Positions 1 through 14,132 of a DNA stretch of 64,000 nt are shown in pieces. Each line of letters starts with the position of its first letter. The first letter of the stretch is position 1. Position numbers and translations under genes: made by a program. The DNA lies in contig NC_133063.1 in the NCBI RefSeq assembly GCF_048771995.1, forward strand, positions 66,149,014-66,213,013. Direction: 5' to 3'. The notes under the pieces were generated by a model. It had not been told where the DNA came from, ran no database searches, and saw only the letters and a list, made by a program, of their open reading frames with translations. This DNA comes from Taeniopygia guttata. Its lineage: Eukaryota > Chordata > Aves > Passeriformes > Estrildidae.

Positions 1-3000
1 ACTTTTTTTTTTTTTCTAGTATTTAGAATTAGTATAGAAATAGGGATAAGAGAGTGTTTTTCATTATTTAATAAAGTTACTTTTCAGTTTATTTTTTAAA
101 GAATGAGGGTGTTCTGGAAAGTTGTAAAAACAGAAAAAAAATTATGTCTACAAGTAGGAAGTGATAATAAGTTCTTCTGCATATGCTGAACTGACAAGAA
201 ACAGTTCAGTTTGCATCTTGCTATCCTAAGGTAATAACACTGGACTTGACTGTTCTGAATCTTACAGCTTTTCCAGTATGTGTAGTTTGCACTTTCATGG
301 CTATTTGACATTTCTCAGTTTCTTTCATACTCCTTTTTACTCTCTAGTGTTGACAGTATTTAAGGCAAATAGCAGTTGTTTTCATTCTTAAATGGAGTTG
401 AAAATACTATGACACATGACTTCTAAATAAGCTATCGTAACATTTAATATGTTAAAGTAATACATTATTTTACATATTTACAATACGTATGTTTATTTTA
501 AAACATTCCTTTTGTATTATACAACAAAATATCAAGGATATAATTATCAAAAGATAGCAAAGAAAAGAACAGAAGTTACTGCAGTCTTGTAATAATAGCT
601 TAGATTCAAGCTGAAAGTATATAATGAAATATCAGAGTTACTAACATCTTCTTTCCAGGGCAATATTCTGTTGTCTTCATAGTAGAGTAGGAGTTCTGTG
701 TGATAAACATAGGTGTACAGGTGCATCTGTTGCTTCTAACGATTTTAGAGAAATAAACAGTAATCTTATGACCAGAAACCTTGGAAATCTTGACCAGCAC
801 TTGGAAAAGTGCTGTATTTACATAAATAGGTGTCTGGTAGAATTAAACACAACACAGAAGTGTCCAAATCCAATCTTCAGTCTGATAATTATTAGTGCTT
901 CTTAAAGAATATCAGTCCAAATGTCTTGTTTCTGTACTTTCATTGAGGGGTTAGTGCTATAACCTGTAATTTTTAATATAGGTTTTTATGGAAAATATTT
1001 AAGTACGTTTTTCCAATATAACTTTGATAGGATCTGAAAGAAAGTATTTTCATGGAATCTTGAAGTCAATCCCATATTTCGTTCAAATTTGTATAAACCA
1101 CACTTAAGTGAGCCTTGGAGTAACTCTTCATTCATCCTTTAATTCGCTTCAGCTCATGCAAGTTTTATATCCAAAAACTTGACTGAGAGTAGGGGACGAT
1201 GGGCAAAATATCTCATTGCACTGAGAAGTTCAGATTTCTGTCAGCTTACTCTGACATTTTCTGAAGGAGCTTTCTGGTCAGGTTACCAAACCTCATGCAA
1301 AAGTTCCTTCTGGGTAAAAAACATTTTTTGTCTGAGAAACAGGTTCTTCAAATGGCACGTAATAATTTGTATAAAATCAGGAGAGGAAACTATTTCCTGT
1401 GCTGAACAGTCGTTTTTCTTAACATCAGTCTACTGCTGCATAGAGTACTTTTTTGTTTGATTTTGAAGTTTTTTGTTGCTTAGTGAGTGGGAAGGTAGTT
1501 CTGGTAGGCTGCTTAAGCTATTTGCTAACAAAAGTGTGTTTGTGAGACTTAATGGAGCATGTCACAAGGTTGTTGATCTTCAGGGTAAGAAGAATAGACA
1601 GAAACTTTGACTGTGTTTCATTGTGCTTCAAACAAAGAGAATACTGATTTAAAATTAACTTTATATTAAATAGGAGTATTAGCAGACGCAGAAAAACTTC
1701 ATGCTTAGCAGAACCAATGAGTAGCTGATGGCTGAGAAATGTAAAATAGCTTATGTTCAGGCATAAAAACTGTTAGAATTTTCAGAGGGGTTTATAATTG
1801 TACTTTTTGTTCTTATATTGAGGTTCCTGAATCCCTACCATATTAAGTATTTCAAGTATAGCTCAAAATGTTTATTCATTGTCCTGAACTGGAGGAGGCA
1901 TAAATCTAAAACTACTGTAAAGCCATCAGTAAGGCAAATGAGGAAGTAGTTCATGTATAACCAGGAGCCCATCCTTCTAGTCAAATGTTTCATTAGATGT
2001 ATTGATCAGGCATTTCTCTGGTGTCAAAACATTGATGGTACATGAGCACCACAGTGCTGATCTGTTTGGAAAGTTACTCTCTTCTTAATAATAATTTGAA
2101 AGACTACCTCCTCCAGGTCTCTCCCATGGTTTCAAAATGGAATTTGGAATTTCTAACCTAATATTAGATAAACTGGCTTAAATGTTGTTAGTTCAGTGCT
2201 GTGAGAAAATGAAAGTGAATTGTTGTTTGTTGTGAGAAACATCTGTATAAGTAAACTTATTTTAAGCAAATGAACTCCTAAGATCAGGATAATGATTTCT
2301 TGTAATGTTACTCTACCACTCGAGAACTTAATAAGAATTTATTTAGAAAGGAATGCTTTATGAGAAGTTTTACATCAGTTTAGGTTTGTCCGATTTTGTT
2401 CCATCATAGTTTTTATTTTCTGCCCACAGACTCTTAATGTCTTCATTATTGGCGCATGACTCTTCAGTAATATAAATTGATAGTTTTTTTGGTCTTGTAT
2501 TTTCAAAATCTTCTGTTTGTCAAATTGAAATAAGTCTTCCTGAACTTCTTACAATATCTGATTTTGCCACTTCAGACTGGAAAATGTAGTTTTTCAGAGG
2601 AGTACCTAGATACCCAGCAAATTGACATGAAGGGAGTAGGTAGGTTTTCTTTTTAATTTTGAAGTGATGATGTACAAGGTGTTTATATCTAGAGTAGGAG
2701 GCATGAATCTCAAAGTTTGACTGTGAAAGGCATCAGGTAGCTATTTTCTGAACCTAATTGAGATGTCCCTTTTTTGGGGATGAAGGGACCTGTCCCCCTT
2801 AAAGTGGCCCGTCTCCCTCAGTAAAAATTTTCCTTGAAAGAGTGGCTACTGCTTTATTGTTTTCCCTTTTGATTAGACACTGTGGAAGGAGTTAGCTGGT
2901 TAGAACAGGGTTATACAGGAAGAAGTAAAACTTATATCTCCTGTTTTTAGCATTTTCTCCCTAAATGGGGAGAAATCTACATACAGTAGAAGAGTAAAAC

Positions 3001-6000
3001 TTACATCTCCTGTTTTTAGCATTTTCTCCCTAAATGGGGAGAAGACATGGCAACCTAAGGGTCAAAGATAATTTAGCTTTTAAGTCATTCTAATTTATGC
3101 AATTTTTGTTTTGTATACTACAACTTGTTTCTGAAAATACCAGTTGTCAACCCAAGTAAGATGCTTTAGATACCATTTTTGCATTGTTTAAGTGCAGATC
3201 TAGCTTAAATGGTGGGAAGAGCTGAAAACACTGGATTTGACAGTCAGGTAAATTCAAATTTAAGAAAAAGTTAAGTAATTATTAAAGCAGTTGATTAATT
3301 TTTTTTCTTTAACACTGACACATTTCAAACAAGTAACCTAGAATTGAGATATTTAGTTGTGAGGTGGTTATTTTCTGACTGTCGATCTAAGTTCATAAGT
3401 CAATTTAGAAAACTGCAGAGCAAACTTTTAACAGCATAATTTTAATTGCAGTCAATAAGGGCACTTTATGATATTGTTGTGAGAAAGTTCAAAACCCAAA
3501 AACATCATCAGCCTGAAATTTTCAGAAAATTATTATTAACCACATAAAATATGGAGTTCCTTTTCTTTCAAGTAACCTAAGAAAAGCTAGTAATTACCTT
3601 ATCGATAATGTGTTAAGAATCATTAATTTCATTCTTTCAGTAATCTGCCTGTTGTGTTTTGCCTTGTCAAAGTACTGTTCTAGTACTATAAAAGAATTGC
3701 TGAATGTGCTGTTGCACATTGAAAAATATTGCAGTAATGGTGATGTTGAAGCAGGAAGCCAGGTGGAGAGGACAAGGGGTAGAGGTGGGCTTTTGCTAAG
3801 TCTAACATGACTGCAAAACTATTCAAAAGCAAGAGTCACAGTGGATGAAACCAGAGCACCACAAGATTTTGCCCTTGGGAAGCATCTAAATAACAAAGTA
3901 ACCGGCAGAGTTGGGTAACAGAATCCCCCTCTGCCTGCTGTAATTGTTCCTGCTCTGAGTGGTTGAACTAGTTGCTTAAATCTGTTGGCAATACAAATCA
4001 GCTGCTGGATTGAGGCGAAGGACATCAGATAAAATATTGCAGTAAATATTGATGTATTTATAAATTAAAATTGCTTACTATCCTTGTGTTATTTCTCTTA
4101 TGGACTTAAGTATAAGAGTTTATGCATGAGTAACTTTTATTAAACTCACAGGAAGTCTTAATTTTCACTTCAGACTTGACTATAGGCATCCAGTTTCTCA
4201 GTTCCTAGTTTTTGTTCTGTAATAGGAATGTGTCACCTTCAGACTGAGATCCAAGTGCAACCAAGTTCCTTCAACCTACAATGTCTTAAGAAATTTCACA
4301 TTAACCATACTTAAAGTCAAGCTTTTGTTTGAATACTGTATGTAAATATTGATCTATGAGATTATTTTTATTTAGCTGCTCTAAGAAAACAATGAAAAAT
4401 GCAAATAGATGTAACTTTCTCATAGTAATATTTTACTGGCAGTAGATGCCAAAGCAAAAAAATTAATCAGGTGAGAAACCAATATTAGAGTTTCAATTAA
4501 TAAAATAATGAGCTTGGGTTATCAACAAGAAGGGGAAAGTATAGAAAGGTAGCACATTTTTAACTTGTCCACAGGCTTTCAGCAATTTTAAGTAGAGCTG
4601 TAACATTCTGTGAAGACAGGGTAGTTTTCTCCTTTTTTGCATATCTCTAACCTTGCCCTAGAATGGGTTTAATTACCAATAATGGCAATAAAGATATGAC
4701 AATAAATCACTCCAAATCTGTTGCCAGTCTGGGCTGAAATTAGTAAGATAATTTAAAACTAATAGTATATGCAGAGAAATTATACAGAAATATTTTGACT
4801 CAGCATACTAAGTAACAAACTTTTAAAATAGGTACTAAATGAGAAGTATAAATTTCTGCCATCAAGTTTTGTACATTAAATTTAGTGTTCCTATTTTCTG
4901 GCAGACCACTGAGGAGCTGCTAGACCAAGTAGTTTAGATGTTTGTGTAGACTGTATTTAAGTGCATATTGAAGTACTGCAAATAGTCTTCAGAAGTCTAT
5001 TTTGATTTTGCAACCTTTATAAATATATTTCTTTCATCAGCTTACTATATTATTGACAACTAGTCACTATCAATTTCTAGCAATAGTGTATATGCTAATA
5101 CTGATGAGTGAATGTTAATTACAAGTACAGGTTTGTTAATTATTTTAAAATAAAAACTTTCCAGTAGTGTAACTTCAGGTACATCATATAGCAGGGAGCA
5201 ACAGGAAAGTGTCTGTTGCCATTTCTCCCTCTACTTCCTCTCCTGAAATTCAGCTGTTTCAGTAATATGTGGTGTTTTAAGTATGTGCTTCCTCAGCATT
5301 TATTGCTGAGGGCTGAAAAGAACTGTGGCTTCCTAACATTTTAAATTTTTAGCATTTCATACTAATAAAAGTTGTCTGGCTATACTTCTACCTGTACCCA
5401 TTTACAAGTAAGACTGACATAAGTGGAAGCGACAGTGCAGATGAAGGAAAGCATGGGATATATGGGAGTAAATATATATATTGTTCAACTTTGGTTTTAT
5501 TTATCAAGTTCATAAAGAGAATTGTAGGAGTGTGATGATGAGATCTCCTTTTGCCTACATTGGTATCCATGTCCTTCATGTTGGAACAAGTTTCTTAAGT
5601 AGTCTTGATATCAGCTATTGTTTCTTATTAACTTGATTTGGATTTCCTTCTTCTTTTGTCTGGTGCTCTACAGCATGCAACAAACTCCAAATATTTCTGT
5701 TTGATGCTGATACGGATTGTATAGCACACAATCCTACTGGTTTTGTGGTAATGCATTTTGCTTCAGAAGCTAGTGACCACTCTCCCACTGTGGCATTGTG
5801 AGGCTCTGGCTTGCAGCAGTAGTGCAGTTTGCCTGAGGAGGCTGAGGACAGCATTCAGATACCTATATAATTAACCTGTAAAAAGCTGTTTTTAAAGGCC
5901 TATTTACCTGTTTAAAAGACTGAAATGTTTAGGCAAGTCACTGATGAGTGGCAGAGAAATTTTTAAAGGTATTGCAAAAGCACCCTGTACTAGTTTGAAA

Positions 6001-9000
6001 CTAAAAAGTTAAAAGCTATTTCTCAAGCTTATGCAGCAGCATAGATGGGGTTTTGTTGCTGTTTCTGTCAGTGTTGTGTGTTGATGTTAAATATGTAACT
6101 TAAATTCTTGTATATTCACATTTGATATCTTCCAGCAAAGCTGAATTTAAAGGGTTTACAAAACTTACTTCTTGGTAACTAAATCACAAAATATGTTCAA
6201 GCAGAGACTTCTGAACTTGGCTGTAATAAGCTTACTTATTTTGGATTTTGACCAGAACCTTAGGTAGAGTGGGAAATACATACGAGAAGGATGTAGCTAT
6301 CTCCAGTCTGAGCACCGTGTCTTCCTTTACAAATTCATTTGTCCTTCAGTTGTCTTTTTCTTCATGTGTCCTTCAATCTGTCTTTATCTTTTTGGTCTTC
6401 AGTGACATCTGAGTGATATAATAAAGTAATCATTACTAGGTGCTATGTTTCACTATAAGTTAGATTGAGAAGTGCTATAACAGTAAGGGTTTGTGGAATC
6501 ATTTTAGCCTGTTTCTGCCATCAAAAGGATTTCTTGCCATTCTCAAAATATGAGTTCTCCTTTATTAAGTAGTCTTACAGTAAATCTAGACAGATTATTC
6601 CATTCATTCTTGAAACACTTAACGTTTCTTGTCTTTTTCTGTTAGAACAGTTCCCTATTCCTCAATTGTTGTTCACGTGGATGTCTTTTACAGGTTTCTG
6701 ATATACCTGGCATGGCTGTCTTCCAAACTCAGTCTTCATCTTTCTATGAAGTATAGCACCAAAATATAACTCAGTAGTCCCACTAGGATCCTGTATGTGT
6801 TGTATAGAATGTAGGATTATTTTGTGGATCTTGTATGCTACTGTTTTACAACACCACAAGGTTAACTTATTCAACTTGCACACCACGAAATCTGATTAAT
6901 CTCTATAACTATCTGCAGATTGTTACTTGTCCTGTACGTGTACAGTACAGTATTTCCTATAACCAAGTAGACTTTGAACTCCATTTTTCTCATGTGTACA
7001 TAAGTGTTAAGTTTATGTTGCTCTTCTGTCAACTTCAGTCTTTCCAGCTTGGCTACCTTGGGTAATAATTACTGTGCTGTGTGGGTTTGGTTCCCTTCCT
7101 TAAGTTATTGTGCTGCTTCTAGTACTTTGTAAAGTATGGGGACCATCTGCATGGAGAAACTGCTAATTAATCTAACCTATCTCAGTTCACAACTGAGCTT
7201 GCCTGTTACTCTGTTGGGAGCTCAATCTGAAGCTGTACATATTATGCATTTAAGATAATTTTAAATCTTTGTATCCATGAAAGCTGTGATCACCTATATG
7301 TTCCTAGTTAAAAAGTGTTCTCTCCCATCTAGTCATGGCATTAACAGATAGTCTTCACAGTCTTAGCAGAGGCCTGGAGCTCTCTTCTCAAGCCCCTGCC
7401 CCCAAAAAGTAGTGAACTTGAGATGGCTTAGTCCTGTCTTTCCCTTTCATTAGCTAAATATACTAATTGATTCAAGATTCAAATGTATGGAAAGGTTAAA
7501 GTAAATTTTTTGATCATTGCTTAGCCAGGCTGGTGAACCAGGGTGTTTTGAAATAGCTAATGAATGCCTGAAAATTACAGTTCAAATTGCAGATTAGCAG
7601 AGTGTTGCTGTTTGGGTGCAATACTGTGTGAAGGAAAACACTTGTAAAAGTGCTAACTCAGTATCAAATAATATGAAAGGCTTGTGACACTACTGCTCCA
7701 CTAAGCTGTTGAGTATGTCAGTCAACATTTTTGCAGTGCTATTTAATGAAGAGTGATGTACATGGCTAAAGCAAACCTGGTCTCAATACTAATGCTCAGT
7801 CTTGAGGTGACCAGAGCTCTAGAAGAGTCGACTTGCAGCTGGCTGTGCAGTAAATAATCAGTCTCGTTGCTATAAACAAGTGAGATTCCAGTATTAAACT
7901 GAGAAGTGTTATTAATTCACTTTGTAAATCATTTGGATAGTGTATACTTTCATTTAATAGAAGTATGGGGAATGTCAAGGTTAGTCACCAGCAGAATGAC
8001 ATGCAGTTATCTCTAGGAGTCTGAATTCTCCATGGCAAAGTGGTAGCATGTTTTACAAGGTCTCCCTGAAAACAGTATTGTTCGTTGAGAAAGATCTGTG
8101 TCAAGCTTGGCTTGGTGATAAATGCCCCTTCAAATTCAGGTAAACTCTTAGTATCAAGGACAGAAAGTGGAAAACTGCAATATAAAAATAGTGGTTAAAC
8201 AGTTAAAAGTTGTCACTTGCCAATACTGTATGCTATTTACTCAGAATTACTACTCACCACCTCAAAAGATACTGTGTATCAACAGCTTAATAGAAAAATC
8301 TTGGGCACTCTGTATGTCTCAGCCTACCAAAGGTGGTCTTTTTTAGCTTTCTCAAAGAACTTTTTAGGAGGTGGCTTTTCTTCATGGAGCTTTCATTACA
8401 GTGAAACTCAATGAGGTGATATTAATAGATGATAGTTGATCCCCTTGCTACAGGGAGGTGTGTTCAACCGCATGGGTGAGGTGCACAAGTACCTATGAGA
8501 CATAGTAACATTGAACATTTGGCTCTTCTGAGACACACACACCACCACTGTAGAGGGAAACTCCTGAAAAAGAAAGTAACTCCAGAACCTAACATGACTC
8601 AAAGGGTTGGAGGAATTATTTTGGAAACACATCATGTCTTGGGGCACCTGTTCTTTTAATTTAATGTCCTTGCCATTTTTCAGAACCTCTTAAGGTAATT
8701 CTTCCAGTATAATTTTCACTGTAGGTCAGCAAAAAGATTCTTTTTTTTTTTTTCTCTCAAAACAGATCAAGCATGGAAACAAGCATTTGCTGTTATTTTA
8801 ATGTTATCTATGTATAGACTGACTGCAGAGGAAAAGTCATGCTCTTTAGCATACCTATTTTAAACAGTATGTGAGAAAGAAGGGGTTTAATATTTAAGTG
8901 CTACTGTTTAAATATTCCGTATTGCTTGGTATGAACATAGGCATCAGAAAACTGGGGGAATAGAGGGTGAAATAGAGAAAGGTGTCCTTTCTACAGGATT

Positions 9001-10308
9001 TGTGTGTTACTGTAAAACTGCTTGTTTAAGCAAACAGATACATTTGAGGATGCTCAGCTGATAGGAGTTACTTGCCCTGATATATGGTATGATAGTGGTA
9101 CTGAAATCTTGTATGAAGCTGCGCTTTCAGGGAAAGATTAGCTGGGTTATTCAAGTTATTATTCATTTGCTGTCAATTACAGAGAGTTCTTTCTTTAAAT
9201 TGAATTAAATTTCGGTGAGGGAAACTAAGCTTGGGTGTGTCTTGTACATTCCATTATTTTAGCACTGGTATCACCAGTAACTCTGATACATATGATAGTG
9301 CATGTCATTTGATGTTGCTAAATTTGCTAAGTGCACTTATTGCTGAAAAACTGTGGTTTTCCTGAAAGAAGACTAGGGGAATGCCAGTGAATCAGCAGTT
9401 TCAGTTGACTACACAAGGATGTTTGCTGCAGCAAACCTAAATGTTTTCACTTCCAAATTGTTGAAACTTCCCTTTCAGGACTGAAAACAATAGTTCTTTG
9501 TCTGTCTTGGCACCCTTTTGCCATTCTTGGGCCCATGATCGAAGAGCAGCTGTTAAATTGAAGCTTTATTAATAAGTAGTTACAGTTAGTACTGTCTAAA
9601 GCCGGACTAAAGCTTTGTCCATTCCAGCCCAACACACTTAATTAATTATAAACAAAGCAAATTGTTTCACTTTGACCAACCCAGTCTTTCTTTGCCTGTG
9701 TGTTCCAGTTACGTTTCGTAACACTTGCCTTGTCTTTGAAAATAGATACTATAATTCTCTAAAAAGTGCATCCTTGTGAGATGTAGGCCTGAGTACTTAA
9801 CTGGACATGCTCTGATCAGGAGGTGGTGCTCGAGATCTTGCATCCTAGTCATTCTGGTTCTGTGGTCAAAAGGTTAACTGCTTCTTACATAGCAGTTAAC
9901 TATTCATTTATTGTGTTACAGTATTTTCTGCTTCCAGCAAAAGAATTCCTCTGTCTTGAAACAGTTCTTTTTTAACAAGATGAAGTTTTTTTGCCTCAGT
10001 TTGCTGGTCTCAGACTTTTAGATGTAAATAAAAGGTTTGGTTAAATTCTGTCTCACTAAAGTTTTGCTTTATTCTTGTGCAGTTCAAAAAGTGCAGCATC
10101 TACTTATTTCAATTATTGCTTCTACCTGTCTCTAAATATGCTAGGCAAGGTTAAGCAGAAAACATATAATTCCTGTGCTTAGTGATATTTAGTGCATTTG
10201 AGAAAATCTATTAGGTAAACCTGCCCAATTTTCCAAAGTATGAAGAAAGGTCAAAGATAACACCTACTTAGACTATAGGTCCCATAATCTAATCAAACAT
10301 TACACACA
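1..10308 (+). other. CERT1 intron, upstream part (no gene seen)
   Basis: AT-rich sequence upstream of the first CERT1 exon in the window. I looked for the CERT1 PH-domain exons, which would encode the stretch around the W-Q-D-R-W-V-V motif and the D-F-D-E-C-R segment just before residue 117, and saw nothing matching. Open reading frames here are short, lack splice context and resemble no family I know. The simplest reading is that this is the interior of a long intron whose 5' exon lies outside the window. The only internal structure I could support is a two-copy tandem duplication near 2924-3044. An unrecognised ancient repeat or regulatory element could still be present. Confidence 0.75.
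2924..3044. repeat. Two-copy tandem duplication, period 69 bp
   Basis: A block of about 51 bases beginning AGTAAAACTTA at 2924-2974 recurs at 2993-3044 with about one substitution (TATATCTCC in the first copy, TACATCTCC in the second). Both copies contain TAGCATTTTCTCCC and end in AATGGGGAGAA. A unique spacer of about 18 bases separates them. The near identity suggests a recent local duplication in the CERT1 intron. It is too short to classify as a transposon. Confidence 0.85.
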
Positions 10309-10382
10309 GAATCACATACAGAATCACTAGGTTGGAAGAGACTTCAGGATCACTGAATCTAACCCATGCCCTAACATCTCAA

Positions 10383-12721
10383 CTAGATGATGGCACTGGG
10401 TGCCATATCCAGTCTTTTTTTAACACATCCAGGGATGGTGACTCCTCCACCTCCCCAGGCAGGCCATTCCAGAACTTTATTACTATTCCTGTAAAGAATA
10501 TCCGACCTGTATTTCCCTTGGCACAGCTTGAGACAGTGTCCTCTTGTTCTGTCAGTTGCTGCCTGGAGAAAGAGACCAACCCCTGCCTGGCTACAACTTG
10601 TAGAGAGTGATAAGGTCACCTCTGAGTCTCCTTTTCTCAGGCTAAACACCCCCAGCTCCCTCAGTCATTCCTCACAGGGTTTGTGTTCCCAGCCCCTCTC
10701 CAGCCTCGTTGCCTCCTCTGGATGTGCTCGAGCGTCTCAATGTCCTTCCCAAACTGAGGGCCCAGAACTGGACACAGCACTCAAGGTGTGGCCTCACCAG
10801 CGCTGAGTACAGGGGGAGAATGACCTCCCTGCTCCTGCTGGCCACACCATTCCTGGCACAGGCCAGGATGCCCTTGACCTTCTTGGCCACCAGGGCACAC
10901 TGCTGGCTCATGTGCAGTCAGCTGTCATCAGCACCCCCAGGTCCCTTTCCAGCCACACTGTCCCCAGCCTGTAACACTACAGGGGGTTACTGTAGCCAAA
11001 ATGCAGGACTCGACACTTGGACTTGTTAAACATCATCTTATTGGACTCTGCCCATCCATCTAAGTGTTCCAGGTCTCTCTGCAGAGCCCTCCCACCTCCC
11101 AACAGATTGACACATGCTCCCAGCTTAGTGTTGTCTGCAAATTTACTAATGAAGGACTCAATCCCCTCATCCATGTCATCCATAAAAATACTGAACAGAA
11201 CTGGTCCCAGCACAGAGCCCTGAGGGACACCACTGGTGGCTGGCCCCAGCTGGATGCAGCACCAACCCCTGCTGGCTGGGTCTGATACCCTGGCCATCCT
11301 GTAAGTTCTGTGTGATGACACTCAGTGTGAACTGTTCCATAACCTTACTGGGTACTGAGGTCAGGATAACCAGCCTATAATTACCAGGATCATCCTTCCC
11401 ACCTGTTTTGTGAATGAGTTTCACACTGGCCAGCTTCCAGTCTTCTGGAACCTCATCAGTGAGCCAGGAGTATTGGTAAATGATGGAGAGTGGCTTCACA
11501 AGCTCATCTGCCATCTCCCTCATCACCCTGGGATGGATCCCATCTGGTCCCATGGATTTATGAACCTCCAAGTGGCTCAGCAGTTCTCTGACTGCCTCCT
11601 CCTGGATAACAGCGGGGACAGACCATTCTGCTCCCTGATACCATCTACCAGCCCAAGAGAACAGTTGTACTGGGGACAAGCCATCTTCTCAGTAAAAACT
11701 GAGGCAAAGAAGGTGTTAAGCAGTTCTGCCTTCTCCTCATTTGCAGTTCCCTCCCTCATCCAATAGAGAGCAAATGTTGGTCTTACCCTTCCTTTTGCCA
11801 CTACTATATTTATAAAAACATTTTTTATTATCCTTTATAAAAGTTGCCAAATTAAGTTTGAACTGAGCTTTGGCTTGCCTAGTGTTTTTCCTACATGCCC
11901 TAGCAACTCCCTTGAATACTTCCTGAAGTCCTGACCCTCCTTCCAAAGATGATACATCCTCTTTTTATTCCTAAGTTCCTTCAAAACCTCCTTGCCCATC
12001 CAGGCTGGATGTTTGCCTCATCTACTTGTCTTTCAGCACACAGGGACCTCCTGTTCATGTGCCATCAAGATTTCTGTTTTGAAGCTCGCCGCCTTTCCTG
12101 GACTCCTTTGTTTTTAAGGGCTGCTTCCCAAAAAACTCTGAATAAGTCTCCTAAGTAGGCCGAAGTCTGCCCTCCAGAAGTCCAGTGTAAAAGTCTTCGT
12201 GATGTTCCTCCTGATTTCACCAAATATCAAGAACTCCATTATTTCATGGTAACTGTGCCTCAAGTGGCCTCCAACCACCACATCTCCCACCAGCCCATCT
12301 CTATTTGAGAACAACAGGTATAACATAGTCCCCTGGTGGGCTCACCCAGCAGCTGCGACAAAAAGTTGTCTTCCATGTACTCTAAAAACTTCCTGGACTG
12401 ACTCTTTTCTGCGGTATTAAGTTCCCAGCAGACGTCCGGTAGGTTAAAGTCACCTACAAGAGCAAGGGCTGGCGATTCTGAAACGTTCTCCAGTTCCTTA
12501 TAGAATAAGTTGTCCACCTCTTCATCCTGATTGGGTGGACAATAGCAGACTCCCAGTAGGATGTCAGCCTTGTTGGCCTTCCCCTTAATTCCTATCCAAA
12601 GGCATTCAACTTCATCCTCATTAGTTTCAATATCCATGGCCTCAAAAGCCTCCCTAATATAAAGGGCCACCTCTTCTGCCTTTCCTCTCTCTCCTGAAGA
12701 GCTTCTCGCCATCCAATGCAA
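10383..12721 (-). pseudogene. CR1 ORF2 remnant (endonuclease and reverse transcriptase)
   Basis: A minus-strand frame at 12260-12721 carries the end part of an APE-type endonuclease, with the block LVGDFNLPDVCWE. Frames at 11577-11946 and 11176-11679 give the start of the reverse transcriptase, including MGPDGIHPRVMRE and VPEDWKLASV. The frame at 10977-11321 carries [14 protein letters not shown] and then KFADNTKLG, where active CR1 elements have an aspartate pair (FADD). Here the second Asp is Asn, which alone should inactivate the enzyme. Frames at 10672-10911 ([12 protein letters not shown]) and 10379-10649 give the C-terminus. Several frameshifts separate these pieces, so the copy is dead. 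Confidence 0.9.
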
Positions 12722-12995
12722 TGCTCCAGCTATGTGAGTTGTCCCACCACATTTCCATTATGGTGACTACATCATAGCATTGCTGTTGCACCATGGCTTC
12801 CAGCTCTTCGTGTTAGTTACCCTTGCTGCATGCATTAGTGCACATGCACCTGAGCTGGGCTGCTGATTTCATCTCTAACACAGTCTTACCATCCTTGGGC
12901 CTGCTTCCAAAAAGTCCAGCTGCATCCCCTTCCCCCTTCAAGCCTAGTTTAAAGCCTGCTCAATGAATTCTGCCAGTTAATGAGCTGAAATTCTT

Positions 12996-14132
12996 CTACC
13001 CGCAACAGAGAGATGAAGCCATCCAGTTCCAGCAGGCCAGGTGCTGAAAAAGTTGGCCTGTGATCAAAGAACCCAAAATTCTGCTGATGACACCAAACCT
13101 TGAGCCACCTCTTGACAATGTGGGCTCTCCTCTTCCTTTTATCATTTTTGTCTGCCACCAAAGGGACTGAGCAGAACACTGCCTCTGCTCCTGCCCTATC
13201 ACCACTTGACCCAGTGCCTTAAAGTCCCTTTTTATTGCCCTGACACTTGTCTTTTCAATCTCATCACTGTCAGCCTGGATTATCAGCAGTGGGTAATAAT
13301 CAGAGGACTGAATCAGCCTAGGAAGTCTCTCAGTGATGTTTCGTACCCAGGCCCCAGGGAGACAGCAGACCTCCCTGTTGGATGGTCCAGTCCACATGTT
13401 GGGCCCTCTGTTCCACTCAGAAGGGAGTCACCCACTACAACTACCCTTCTTTTCTTTTTAATATCAGAGGTGGTGATCCCTCTGATAGATGAAGTGTAAT
13501 TGGGAGGCCCACTGGGCGGATAATTTTCTTCTGTATCATCTGTCTGACCTTCTGGATTCAGGGCTTCATACCTATTCTGAAATGGCAGTGGGGGTCTGGA
13601 GAAACTACCCCCCCGTAGGTACCCATTTCCAGTCCTCTTCATCCACCAGGTGTCTTCCTGTTGCCTGACAGTGGGAGGCATGGGAGTCCTCTGACTCCTG
13701 GTGGGCCTCCCTCATGGATAGAAGGGCAGAACTCCACCAGTCTATTTCCCTTTCACTTTCCCTAATACTCATTAGTCTTTCAACTTCCTGTCTAAGCTCA
13801 GCCACCAGCAAAAGGAGATCATTTACCAGTTCACACTGCAGGCAGGCTTCTTCTGCAACACCCCCTGGTACCACTGATAAATTCAAATACTCTGCACAGG
13901 AACGGGTATGGACAGACGCATCCTTTTTGGAGGGTTCCATTTGATTACATGCACTGTAGTAACTGCATTTTTTGTAAAAACCATTACTAGCAAAAAAAAA
14001 ACCCTCAAAACCAACTAACCAACAGAAACACAGCAATTCCCCACTAGAAGGAGGAAAGCTGCAACCCTGCCGGCATGAACTGCCAGGTGAGCTGCTGTGC
14101 CGCACCCGTTTGCCTACTCTTGTTCCACTCAC
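12996..14132 (-). pseudogene. CR1 ORF1 remnant (coiled coil plus SGNH-type esterase)
   Basis: Three overlapping minus-strand frames (13605-14132, 13313-13681, 12996-13397) together cover CR1 ORF1. The upstream frame has a Cys-containing region and a heptad-like Leu/Glu segment (LVAELRQEVERL) suggesting a coiled coil. The middle frame has VVVVGDSLLSGTEGP, which matches the first catalytic block of SGNH hydrolases known from CR1 ORF1 proteins. The third continues with PGAWVRNITERLP. Continuing the protein requires frame changes near 13600-13680 and 13313-13397, so the gene is broken. In an active element ORF1p binds RNA and assists reverse transcription; the esterase role is not settled. Confidence 0.85.

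Noticed and set aside
13206-13944. Plus-strand open frames at 13206-13499 and 13714-13944
   Set aside because: Antisense shadows of the CR1 ORF1 coding region.
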